From: Promerops cafer
Taxonomy: Eukaryota; Chordata; Aves; Passeriformes; Nectariniidae
Reading direction: 5' to 3'
NCBI GenBank assembly: GCA_013398275.1
Contig: VZSE01002216.1
Coordinates: forward strand, 1,638 to 65,637
DNA: 64,000 nucleotides
The position numbers were made by a program, and so were the translations under genes. The notes under the pieces are model-generated. The model was not told the origin of the DNA. It saw only the letters and a program-made list of their open reading frames with translations, and ran no database searches. Of this stretch, positions 26,701-38,700 are shown in pieces (position 1 is the first letter of the stretch; each line of letters opens with the position of its first letter).

Positions 26701-29700
26701 CTTAGCATACAAATGAGAAATCTCGATTTCCTTTGCAAACAGCACAATATTTATATTTACTCCAAGTTAAAAAAAAAACCAAAAAACCACAAACTAAAGG
26801 CCACAGAGATAACACCAACAATATTTCATTAATAATCTGCTTGGAATGTCTGGTGTGAGAAGCCTTGAACCAAGTAATTGAGCCGAGATGATCCCTGATG
26901 GCTCTCGGGGAAGCTTTTATTATCTTGCCATGCAAGTCCTGCAGGAACCCTGCCAGCTCTGCCTTTGTTTTGCAGTTCTCTGTCAGGAATGAAGTAATGG
27001 CAACCAGTCATGGCACGGATGAATGGATGACCCAGATGGAGATCAGTGGCCTCAACAGTTACATTGTCAGGCGTTACATAGCAACCCCCAATGGGGTGCT
27101 CCGCATCTACCCCGGCTCCCTCATGGACAAAGCATTTGATCCCACCAGGAGACAATGGTGAGATTTTAGGGTCCCTTCAGCAAAGCTTTGAATCATCTCC
27201 CAGAGCAAGAAGGGAGATATTTAGGGTTGGTTTTGGGTTTGGAGTTTATTTCGTAGCCTGTGGGGTTTGGTTTTTTTTTTGTTTGTTTGTTTTTTGTTTT
27301 TGTTTGTTTTTTGTTTTTTTTGTTGGTTTTTGTTGTTGTTGTTGTTGTTTGGGGTTTTTGGGTTTTGTTTTTTTTTTTCTTTTTTAGTTAAAAATGTTTT
27401 CGTCGTGGGGAAAAAGCTCAGAGCTTAAATGCAGCCAGTTCAAACATTTATTGGTTCTAATTTCAGGCCTTTTTATTTTGTAGGGTAGTTGGTGTTTCAT
27501 AGCCCAGCTATGGCAGATGGGGACATAAATATTCAGAAAATGAGCATCCCCTTCAGGGATTAGCTAATTCAGGAGTGTTTGAGCTCCTTGGGCCCTTTTT
27601 GCTTATTCATATTTGAGCCTTTTTGTTTGTTTACTGTGGGTTTCCTCACTGCTTTCAAGGAGGGATTAATTATGCAGCAGCATCTGATTTGGGCAGAGAG
27701 CTGGGGATGCTGCAGATGGGAGCAGGCTCTGAGTGTGCTCCAAAGGCTGGGATCTGTGGGAAGGAGCCAGCCAGGTGCTGCCACACTGGGAAAGGCACAG
27801 ATCCCAGCCCTGGGGCTCTGCAGTGCTCCTGGCAGCTCTCCTGCCCCATGTTTTCCCTGGAATTTGTAGTCTTATGGGAAGAAGGTGCAAGTAAAACACT
27901 GGGAATAAAGCAGAAATGAGTTAAGCTGCTCAAAGGTTGGTGCTCTGGGTAGGGAGAAGCAAAGAGATCATTTTTTCTTACACAAAAGACTTTCCTACCA
28001 ACTTTCCTATGACATTTTATCAACTCTCCTATGACTGTGGCTTATTTTATGCTGATGGAAGTTTTAAGGGGTCGTAATTTATAATCACTGTCTGGTATTT
28101 CTGAATTTTCTTGCCTCAGTTCTGTCTTTTCTCTTCAGTTTGCAGTGTAATCATTTTGCCAGGGCTGAGTTTGAGACTCTGCTGGCACCAAGTCCTGCAT
28201 TGTTCTGGGGGAAAATGTCTGAAATTACGTTAAATGTGTTCTGTGCAGAAGTAAAATGAGCTTTTTTTATGCAGCTGGATGTACTGGGGGACCATTTCTT
28301 GAGCCAGTCTGGGTTAGTTTGGAGTCCCAGTTGTGTTTAGGTACTTGTGTGATATTACAAACCAATAATTCGTTCACAGTGTGCAGAATTCAATGTTTGT
28401 TATTTTGGGAAAGTCAAGAATTCTGTCTTGAAGTTACAGACTTTGGCACAAATTCTGAGCATTTCTTCTGGCTTCCCTCAGGTACCTGCATGCTGTGGCC
28501 AACCCAGGACTCATCACCTTTACTGGGCCCTACCTGGACGTGGGGGGGGCTGGGTATGTGGTGACCATCAGCCACACTGTCCATTCCTCCAGGTGAGGGG
28601 CTCTGGGGCTTTGGGGCAGGCAGGAAGACTCTGAATTATCAGAGCTGGCTGACTCTGTGTGCTCAAGGACTGAAAACCAAAGCTGGTCTTAAAGTGCTGC
28701 TGGTGAAATGTCATTTGACCTTGTGGAAATGGGGCATTGAAACCCTGGGAGAAATCCATTTTATAGGAATTTGTGAATTCTGTGGCTTTATTGGCAGAGG
28801 AGTAATAAGAGCATATTAAAAAAAAAGGGTTGAGTGGTGGGAAAGTGCTCCTGGATGAACACGAGGTGGGATGTCCAAGGAGTTGGGAGGAGGAGAAGGA
28901 GGATTGCTCTCCTGAGGCAGTTTGGGAAGTGTTCCCTCTCTGCTGGAAGTGAAATCTTCTCCATCAGGACTGCCAAGCTCCACATTTCCTGACATTCCCA
29001 CACCTCCACCTGTGGGGCTTGAAGGAGCAGGGAGGTGTTTGGAAGGGAACTGGAAGCTGATCCAAGGGCAGAGAGGCCAGGCCACAAAGGGGGTTGAGGA
29101 CAGAGCTGTCCTTACTCCAGGAACTGGGGACCTCCTCTCCTGGGCTGCTTAAATCCAGCACTTCTGGGCTTCCAGGAGGAGAAAGATCTTGAGGCAAAGC
29201 CTGTGAATCTCCAGAGCCCTTCCAGGACTGCTGGGAACAGATTGGAGTGGGAGCAGCAGGGCCAGGAGCTGGACTGGATGATCCCTGTGGGTCCCTTCCA
29301 GCTCAGGATATTCCATGATTCTATGAAATGACTTTTTCCTGGAGGGACCAGACTGTTGCTGTTCCAGCTCCCTCCTGGCCAGGCCCCAGCCTGAGGCCAG
29401 GATTTGGGATGCAGGATGTTTAAAGGAGCCTGGTTTATAAAACATGGACCAAACCTTGCTGTCCCAAGCTCTCCCAAATTCCCAGAGTAGCAGTTACCTG
29501 TCCTGGTTTTCACATGGAGCCTCCTCCAAGCTCCCTACCCAGCAGCCCACCAGTACCAAGGTGTAACTTCCAGTGCTGTACTGGGAATCCCAAGTGGATC
29601 CCAAAGCCAGCAGGGAGCAGGATGTGGCTCCTCCACTCTGCCCACCCCTGTTTTGCTGTTTCCCAGCACAGCACCCCTGCCTGTGTGTGCTGGCAGGAGC

Positions 29701-32700
29701 ATTTTCAGCCCCAGCCCCTGCGTGGTGCTCCTCACAGAGGAATTTACTTTGGGCAAACAAGCACTTCTGTAAGGAGAGAAGTGCAATTAATCAAAATTCT
29801 GATTTTTATCTAGCAAGGGATGGTTTACTCAGCCCTAAGAACTTAAAGCTCCTGTGGGTTATTAGAACATGATTAAAGAACAGTTAAACAAAGTTTGGCA
29901 GATGTGAGTGTGATTCCTGGGTAAATATGACCTCTGAAGCTCATAGTCACATGTGGTTATAATCCCCAAAGAGGCCTGAGCTCAAAATCCAGAGGGGTGG
30001 GGAGGAATCCGTGGAGTTAACAGGAATTCTGGCATTAGGGACTGCTGGAAGGGTTTAAACACCCACATCAGGGCAGCCAGAGCTGACACCTCTCATTCCC
30101 ATTTTATGTATATCTTACTTCTTTTTATGGAGGCTGGGAAGAGGAGATTTATGCCTGATGTGGTTTAATGCAGTTGGCATCAGCAAAGCAGGAGGATTTA
30201 ATGCTTAAAAATGAAGCTCAAATATTTACAACGTTCTAATGGCTTTATGTCTGTTAGGACAGAGCAGAACTTCAGAGCTTGATGCCTTGTCACACATGAA
30301 ATGTGTCTGTGCTGCTTCACTGCCATCCTTCCATTCCTCCTCCAGGAAACGTGAACAAGAAATTAAATGCAGGTTTTAAATCTGTATTTATCTGTCTACA
30401 AATGAGATTTGACTACATCTCTGCTGCACCTCTTTCAAAGCAAACAAACCTCAGCCCAGTAAACAGAGCTGGGTTTCCATGGAGCAGGGGTGGCCAGAGC
30501 TCTGTTTGTGAAGTCCAGCTGGGCCTTGCAGCATCTTCTTTTTTTTTTTCTTTTTCTAAACCTTTTTATTCCTGTCTTCAGAGATAAAATAAAGGAGAAA
30601 AGTGAATTTTGAAGAGCAGCAAGTCAGAGGTGTAAGGTCCACATGGGTGCAAATCCCACACCCTTGAGCTGATCCTTTTGTGTCCTGCAGGGGTGAGAGG
30701 GGACTGGTCTGGCTGTGGCCTCTCAGTGCTACTGGGAGCAAACTGGGAGAACTGGGGTGTTAGGAATGGAGAAAGGACAAAATGCAGCCTCAAGCTGCTG
30801 CACAGCACCACATCACAGGATCCTTTTCATAACTCACCCTAGGAAATGTTATTTTCTTTTAATTTTCTGCCTGCCATTCCTAATCACTCCCACACTCCAG
30901 AGTTTTAGGGATTTAGCTCAAAGTCTGGCACCTTGCTATTCATTCCTCCTGCTGGGGGCTGAGCAGGGAAGGGGTGCAGGTAACTCCTTCCAGCTGGGAG
31001 GGATTGGAAAATACAGGGGCTGCATCCTCTGCTTGTTTGTGTGGATGGGGAATTTTTAATCCTAATTTCTGTCGCTCAGGATTAAATGTCTGTAGGGTGG
31101 GATCCACTCCTGGGCTGCCTCCTGTGCTGGCTGTACAGGGGGCAGACTGAAATAGGAATTATTATTACCCTGAATAATAATGATATTTATTATTTATAAT
31201 ATTTATAATTTTTCCCTTTCCCCTCACTGCAGTGCTCAGATGTCCTCAGGACACTCCGTGGCTGTGATGGGCATCGACTTCACCCTCAGATATTTCTACA
31301 AAGTCCTCATGGACCTGCTGCCAGTTTGTAACCAGGATGGGGGGAACAAAATCAGGTAAAAGCTGCTCCTGCCAGGCACAAAATAAATCAAATATTTATT
31401 GTCTTTAACCAGATGACCCAGAGGTCGTTTCCAACTTCATTTCTCCAAGGATTCTGTTACTTCAGTGTGTGTTCTCTGATTTCCAGTAGAACTTGTGCTT
31501 GTCCTTCTCATAAAGATATGTGGATGTTTTTGTTATTCCAGATCAAACTACCATCAGCTAAATAAACAATCTGCAGGATTACAAAAGCAGAAGATAACAG
31601 ATTTGATTTGATTTTTTTTGTTATATTTAGATTTCTTTGAAATTCTGGGTAGAAAAAACATTCCTTATTAAATGAACACACTTCCCAGTTCTTCTGTTTG
31701 TTTTAATTTTACCTATTTAGTTCCTGTGAGCGTGTAAGAATGATACAGGATCTCAGTTATTTTAACTCCAATTATTCAAATACATTTCTGGTTTGTTTTT
31801 CTCAGAAATCCATAGCACAGCCTAGGCAGAAGAAGTCTGATTTCATCTGGAGTATCCAATTTCAGTCAGACCCCTGGGTATCTTAATTGTTCCTTTTCTG
31901 AAAAATCCTGTGGGGGTGGGATAAATTCTGGTTTGGATCTGGAGTAACTTGATAACGTGGTTTGGGCATTGCTGTTGGTTCCTTGTTTGTTTTTAAACCT
32001 TAAATTTGGGAAGGGAAGTGGTTTTCTGTCATCCTCCCAGTTCTTTTCTGGTTTGGGTATTTTTCTGTATATTTTATGGTGTATAAAAAAAAACCAAATC
32101 AGGATTTCTGGTTTGGCATCACTCCCTCCCAGTAAAAAAACTGCTGCTGATCAGCAAGGTCAGATGCTTCATTCTGTTCCTGCATTCCCCAAATGAGGAA
32201 TTTTGAGGATATTTTTCAGTGTTGGACCATTCTGAGGTAGAAATTGGATCCCATGTTTCCAGTCTCGATATAAATGCAGGTGTTTGGGGTTTTTTATCTC
32301 TCCTAAGGATTTTCTGTCAGGAAAAAGAGCAAACACCACATCCCTACATGTATTTCTAATGGAAACCCCCCCAAAAAATCCAAGTTTTCCTGCCTCCTTT
32401 GTACCCCTCCAGAGCACAGAGGCTTCCCCTGCTCTCTGCTGCCCCGAGCTGCTCTGGTACCTGACACATCCCATGGGAATCCCCCTGAAAGCTGCTCCAG
32501 CCCCGGAGCCAGGCGGGTTCCCGCTGAGCTTTTGGGAACATCAGTGGGGTTTTAACCTCCCCCTGGCCCCTCCTGGCCACCGAGTCCCTGGTGGCGGTGC
32601 CACCCGGGCCAGGGCTCCTGCGCCTTCCCCAGCGCTGCCGTCTGTGGCCATGGAAACGGGAGAGGGGGAAAAGGGTGGCCTGAACTCCCTGGATTCTGGA

Positions 32701-35700
32701 CTGGGACACAGATCCAACGTGGGAAGAGCTGAAAAGGGACAGGAAAGCTTGGGAAGGCTGGGAGTGGAGCAGGAGTGATTTATCCCCCACTAAAATCGAG
32801 TTCTGAAGGGGGAGGGCATGAAAGGAGAGTGTGAAATCTCTTTTTAATTAGTCACATAGTAAATTAATAAACCATTAAAGCTTTCCAAGTTCATTAGGCT
32901 CTGTTCATTTCTGGCTCTCCCCCAGTCAGACAATGCACTGATGGCTTTTCCTTTCTGGTTTTAATCAGCTCTGTTTTCAACTCCTTGATGGCCCCGGCTC
33001 TCTGGAGCAGTAACAGATGGAAAAGCTTCGGGGAAATACCCAACACATTCCTTAAGGACATTTTGCAGGGAATTTGTTTCATGGCCCTGTTAAATGGAAA
33101 CCTTTAAAAGCCCTTTCAGACCATGCTTTATTTCACCCCGTTCCCCTGAAGCCCAAGAAGGTCTAACAGGAGGCTCTCGCTGTGTTTTGGGGGGCAGGTG
33201 CTTCATCATGGAGGACAGGGGGTACCTGGTGGCACATCCAACCCTCATCGACCCCAAGGGCCACGCGCCCGTGGAGCAGCAGCACATCACACACAAGGTC
33301 TGCCTGCTTTCCCTTGCCTTACCTCCTCATCCTGTGTGGGTCTGATTCCAAAGGCATCAAATCCTGCCTTTCCTTAGGAGCCTCTGGTAGCAAATGACAT
33401 CCTGAACCACCCCAACTTCGTCAAGAAGAACCTCTGCAACAGCTTCAGCGACAGGACCGTGCAGCGCTTCTATAAATTCAACACCAGCTTAGTGGTGAGC
33501 GTGCTTTCCCAGCTGATTTTGCTTTTGAATGTACTTGGGGTGGGTTGGGTTTCTTCTGGTGGAAACACAAGTCCCTGCCAGGCTCAGCAGCCAGGGCTGG
33601 GAGCCAGCCCTCCGTGGGGATTGGCCTCTGTTCCCCTTCTCCAGACACAAACCAGGCTGCACAGACAAGTCCCCTGACATCCAGGGGTTATGGATGTGAG
33701 CCCTGGCCAAGTGTGGCTGCTGTCTGCAGGGTCTCAGCTTGCTGCTGCTGGGTGAGCATTTTCCAGCTATACCTGGGATGTGTTGCTTTGGATCTGAGCT
33801 GACCTCTGGCTCCAGCTCTGACCAGTGTCACATCCTCCTGTGAGGTCTCTAGTAACTTATCTTTAGGTGTCCAAATAAATCCATTTACTGGTGAGCATTC
33901 CCAGGCTGTCATTTGGGAGACTGAAATCTCTGGGGTCCTGCACACTCTGTGTTCTCCACAGATCCTGTGTGAGCTTCCTCTTGTGATGAGTCTAAACCAG
34001 GGGCTGTGATCCCTCACAGAGCCACCCTGGCAAAATCCCTCCACAATCACTCCAAAGCTGTGGGAGAAGATTTGAAAATATTTGCAAATCATGTCAGAAT
34101 ACATTGATTTATGTCAGACTGGCTTAAACATTTTCCCCAAACTTGAAATGCCAAGTGGGAAGTGTGATATTGGGAAGGAAATAGTGTAGGACGGAGCAGA
34201 AACTTGTAAAAAGGAATCAGGAAGGAGTCTGCAGGAGCTGAGCAGTGCTGTGGAGGCTTCTTTTAAGGGTCAGGAGGTTTCCAGCACGTGGTGGTGGCTC
34301 CCATCAGAGCCTCTGGGGAGGTCACTGAGGGCTGGCACAGCGGGGAAGCAGTGAAATGTCACCTCTGCTGCCACATCTCATTTTCACAAGCTAAGCCACT
34401 TCTTTTCGATCTTCAGCAAAGTCTTTTCACCCAGAAGTATCTGGGAAGCAAAACTTGCCCACCCCTCAATCAGCCTCTGTTTTGTGAGGGTGGCACTCCC
34501 TCACAGAAACTCCTGAGGGGAGCCTCCACCTCTGGAAGCCGCGGCCAAATTGGTGTCCCCACAGCTCTGCAGGATCCCTTGGGAAGGGAAGAGTCTTCAT
34601 CTCCCTAAAACAACATTTTACAGCACTGACACCTTGTTTTTTCACCCAGGGTGACCTGACCAACCTCGTGCATGGCAGTCACTGCTCCAAGTACAGGCTG
34701 ACGAGGATCCCGGGCACCAACGCCTTCGTGGGCATCGTCAACGAGACGTGCGACTCGCTGGCCTTCTGTGCCTGCAGCATGGTGGACAGGCTGTGCCTCA
34801 ACTGCCACAGGTGACAGCGCTGGGGGTGTGCTGGGCACCCCTGCCCTCCCCCCTGGTTTGGGGTTTAGAAGAACACAGCGAGTTCAGCAGTTATTTCAGT
34901 GCAGTCAGGGAAAATAAGAGTTGCTCTGCCTGCGCTCCCTGTGAGAGGTGCAGGGGTGTCTCTGTGAGGCTGTCAGAGAGTTGAACCCAGGGGAGTTCAG
35001 GGAGATAAGGCTGAAACACACTGAGAGATTCACTGGCTCAGGAGCAGTGAATATAGAAATTCCCATGGCATAGAAATTCCTATGGCATAGAAATTCCCAT
35101 GGCATAGAAATTCCCGTGATTTTACACGGATTGGGGTTTTCTCGTTGAGGGGATCCAGGAGGTTTTGCCCACACACCATCCTGAGGTGTTTGTGGCACTG
35201 CCAGCAAGGATCCTGACATCCAAATCTGAGGGAGTGCCTGCTTTTGGAATTCCAGGGGTGGATCACCCGCAGTCCTGGTGCAGGACAGAGCAGTGCCTGT
35301 TCCTGGGGAAGGAGCAGAGTCACTGGACAGCCTTTTCCATGGGAACTGCTGCTCCAGAGCTGCACCACTGTGGGGTTAAAATCCCAGTGCTGTCTGATGG
35401 GTTTTCCCCGTGTTTTGTGCCCTGCAGGATGGAGCAGAACGAGTGTGAGTGTCCCTGTGAGTGCCCACTGGAGGTGAACGAGTGCACTGGGAACCTGACC
35501 AACGCCGAGAGCAGGTGAGAGCCAGGAGCAAACCCCCTGTTTGTCCTGCTGAGATCCACCAGGCAGAATTTTTAGTACCAGGAAGCAGATGACGTGCAAT
35601 AGGTAAAGATTCTTTTAAGTGAAGGCTTTTCTTTGCTCCCATGCAGGAACCCGAGCTGTGAGGTGCATCAGGAGCCAATGACTTTCACAGCCATCGATCC

Positions 35701-38700
35701 CAGCCTGCAGGATGCACTCCCACAGTGCATCAACACCCAGTGCAACCAGAGGACAGAGAGTGGGTAAGGAGGCCTTCCCCACCCCTCAGAATACTCTCTT
35801 GTGCAAATAATCCAATGGAAATAGCTCTGCTTTAAATGTTTCAAATTAAAAAATGTAGGGAAAAAAAGCATGATGCCAGAATGAGGTTCTACTCCTGGCA
35901 TTGAGGGCTCATTTGTGCTCCTTATGAGCAGTCTCCAGGGACCTGAGATGGGTAAAACACACCATGCTCTGACCAGACTGCCCAGTCCTTTCTTCTGTCT
36001 TCCAAAGGCTGGAACTGGAGCCAGGCTTCACCACACCATGAAATGTCTTATTGGAGGGTTACAAGTAGGATTCTCCTTTTGCTCAGGCTGAATGGTGCAG
36101 GAAAATACCAAAGCAGACAGAGTTGGAAAAGGGATGCTGGAAATGCAGCTTCCTTTTGTAACTTCCTTGTGGTACTTGAGCACTTCCATGGAATTCTTTC
36201 TGGCTAAACCCACGTACGTGAGGGTTTTCAGATGCTTTTGGCCTCCCTCTGTCTCATGGCTCTAAACCAGACTGAGCCTTGCAAAGGAGAGGTGCTAAAC
36301 TGGAAGGTAACCGTGTCCTACTTGGATGTTCCCATGCAGGGACTGCTTTGGAGTGCTGGACTGCGAGTGGTGCATGGTGGACAGCGATGGGAAGACCCAC
36401 CTGGACAAGTCCTACTGTGCCCCTCAGAAGGAATGCTTTGGTGGCATCGTGGGAGCCAAGAGTCCCTATGTGGATGACCTGGGAGCAATAGGTAACTCTG
36501 CCTTTCTGAGCAGGCGCTGCCTTCAGCTGTTTGTGTTCCAGAACATGCAGCAGGTTCTGCACACAACATTTACCTCTCAGCCCGGTGCTAAATCAGCATA
36601 AAGAGTGCACCAGGCAGCAAAGACGTGGTGAATATCACCTTTGGGAAAACCCTGATGTGGAGCTGAGTGCAACTGTGCATTCCTGTCTTTAAGATGCACT
36701 GAGTTCCTTCTCCTACTCCAAGTGAGCACAGTCAAGCACCCAGAAATCCTTGCAGAGCTTCTCCATGTTCCATATTGTTGATTTAACCCTTTCTGCACCC
36801 TCTCTGAGTTCCTTCTCCTACTCCAAGTGAGCACAGTCAAGCACCCAGAAATCCTTGCAGAGCTTCTCCATGTTGTCGGTTTAACCCTTCCTGCAGAGCA
36901 TTTCTGGTGTCATTCTCCCTCTGCTTTGTCCCTTTTGCTTTAGGAGATGAGGTGATCACCCTGAACATGATCAAGAGTGCCCCTGTGGGCCCCGTGGCTG
37001 GAGGCATCATGGGCTGCATCATGGTGCTGGTGCTGGCCGTGTACGCGTACCGGCACCAGATCCACCGCCGCAGCCACCAGCACATGTCCCCGCTGGCAGC
37101 ACAGGGTGAGCTCAACTCAGGGACTCACTAAGGGCGTGGGGATGAAAAGAAACCCAGCAGCACAAGAAAACCCAAAGGAAAAGCAGCCCCAAAGCTCTCC
37201 CCCGGGTTTTGTTGCAGCGTTTCCCCGGTTTGAGCTGCAGGGAGCCGGGCCTGGTGCAGGGGCTGTGTCTTGCTGCCCTCTCCTGGGTACAGCCAGAGCT
37301 GCTGCTGCTGCCCAGGGAGCCTGCCCAGACCCACACGGGGATAAGCTAGGCTTTGCCAGAGCTCAGACACTAATCCCAGCTTTCTGCAGCTTGGCCCAGC
37401 AGATCCATCATGTGTTGATTTTGTGCAGCTGCTGGGAGTGACACACTTTTCACCCCCTTTTGCCTTGGGTTTGGGATGTGACTTTTTTCACTTGTGTTGC
37501 CTGGTTCTGGTCCGTGTGATGTTCATGGAATGTCTGTGCATAGAGAGGTGAAACCACTGAAGTCTGAGAGGTAAAATTGTGCTGGGAGAAGGGATACTGG
37601 TATAAAGATAAAGATCCAGAGGTGAGAACACCTCCCAGGCCAGGTTGGACAGAGCTTGGAGCAGCCTGGGATAGTGGGAGGTGTCCCTGCCTGTGGCAGG
37701 GGGTGGAAAAAGATGGGCTTTAAGGCCCCTTCCAACCCAAACCATTCTGGGTACTTAAGTGTGATCAGAGCTAATTACCTCTATATTTGATCATAGCTCT
37801 GTTGAAAATCAATTCCTTCAGAACTTTAAAGTGAGTCCCTTTCAGGGGGAGGTGGATGAAGCATTTTCCTGCTTTTCAGCCCCATCCATGCTGGAAGAAG
37901 AGCATCCCCAGTTCAGACCAGTAACACAGAGTGCTTCCATTTGTTACTGGGGTGACTGCTGGCAGTAAGATGAGGCAGAGCTTTCCTCTCAGCAGCTGCA
38001 TTTTCTGTTTGTAACTCTGTGTAGAAATGTCAGTGCGTATGTCCAACCTGGAAAACGACAGGGACGAGAGGGACGATGACAGCCATGAAGACAGAGGAAT
38101 CAGTAAGTACCAAGTAAACTGTGAAAAACTGTGAGATGAAATCAGCCATTTGTTTTTTAACACCCTAGATTGGAATGTGTGAGGAAGCCCTGTGCTGATG
38201 AGCAGTACAAAATGACAGAGCAATGTTTGAATTCAAACACCCAGTGCGCCTTTAGTTTCATGCTGAAAAATGACATTTTTCACTTTTAAAAGATAATTCT
38301 CCATTAGGTGTGGAGGAGTTTTGCCCCTTACGACCCCTTGTCATGAGCACTTCCAGAAATAGCTCTGATCAGCTTAAAAATTGCCACTGTGACAGCACAG
38401 GGTACAGAAAACTCTTCCCCTTTTGTGGCCTTAGAAAGCAGAAGCTAAGTTTGGTCAGCAAACATGGCAGTAAATCTTTTTCGCATTGATTTGGGGTGCC
38501 TGCAGTTCTCTGCCATCCAATAAAAATGGCACTTTGCATGATCCTGGTGTGCTCTAAGTTGAGCTGGTGCACCCAAACTCCGGGGGAGCTCCCGTGTCAG
38601 ACTGGATCCCTGACTCTGGGCCCTCACTAAAACAATACTCAAGATTTGAAGCCACGTCAACACTCAAAAGATGGAAAAAATAAGCATATCTGAGCTTTAT

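Larger units (their letters stand above)
25833..26975 (+). other. CACHD1: CACHD1 intron with two CR1 remnants
   Basis: 1.14 kb, with antisense CR1 remnants near 25.9 and 26.5 kb and an A-run at about 26769-26786. Confidence 0.72.

Noticed and set aside
32284..32778. 164-codon open frame in a GC-rich patch of a CACHD1 intron
   Set aside because: No domain or family likeness, no phase-matching splice sites, and the composition is explained by local GC content.
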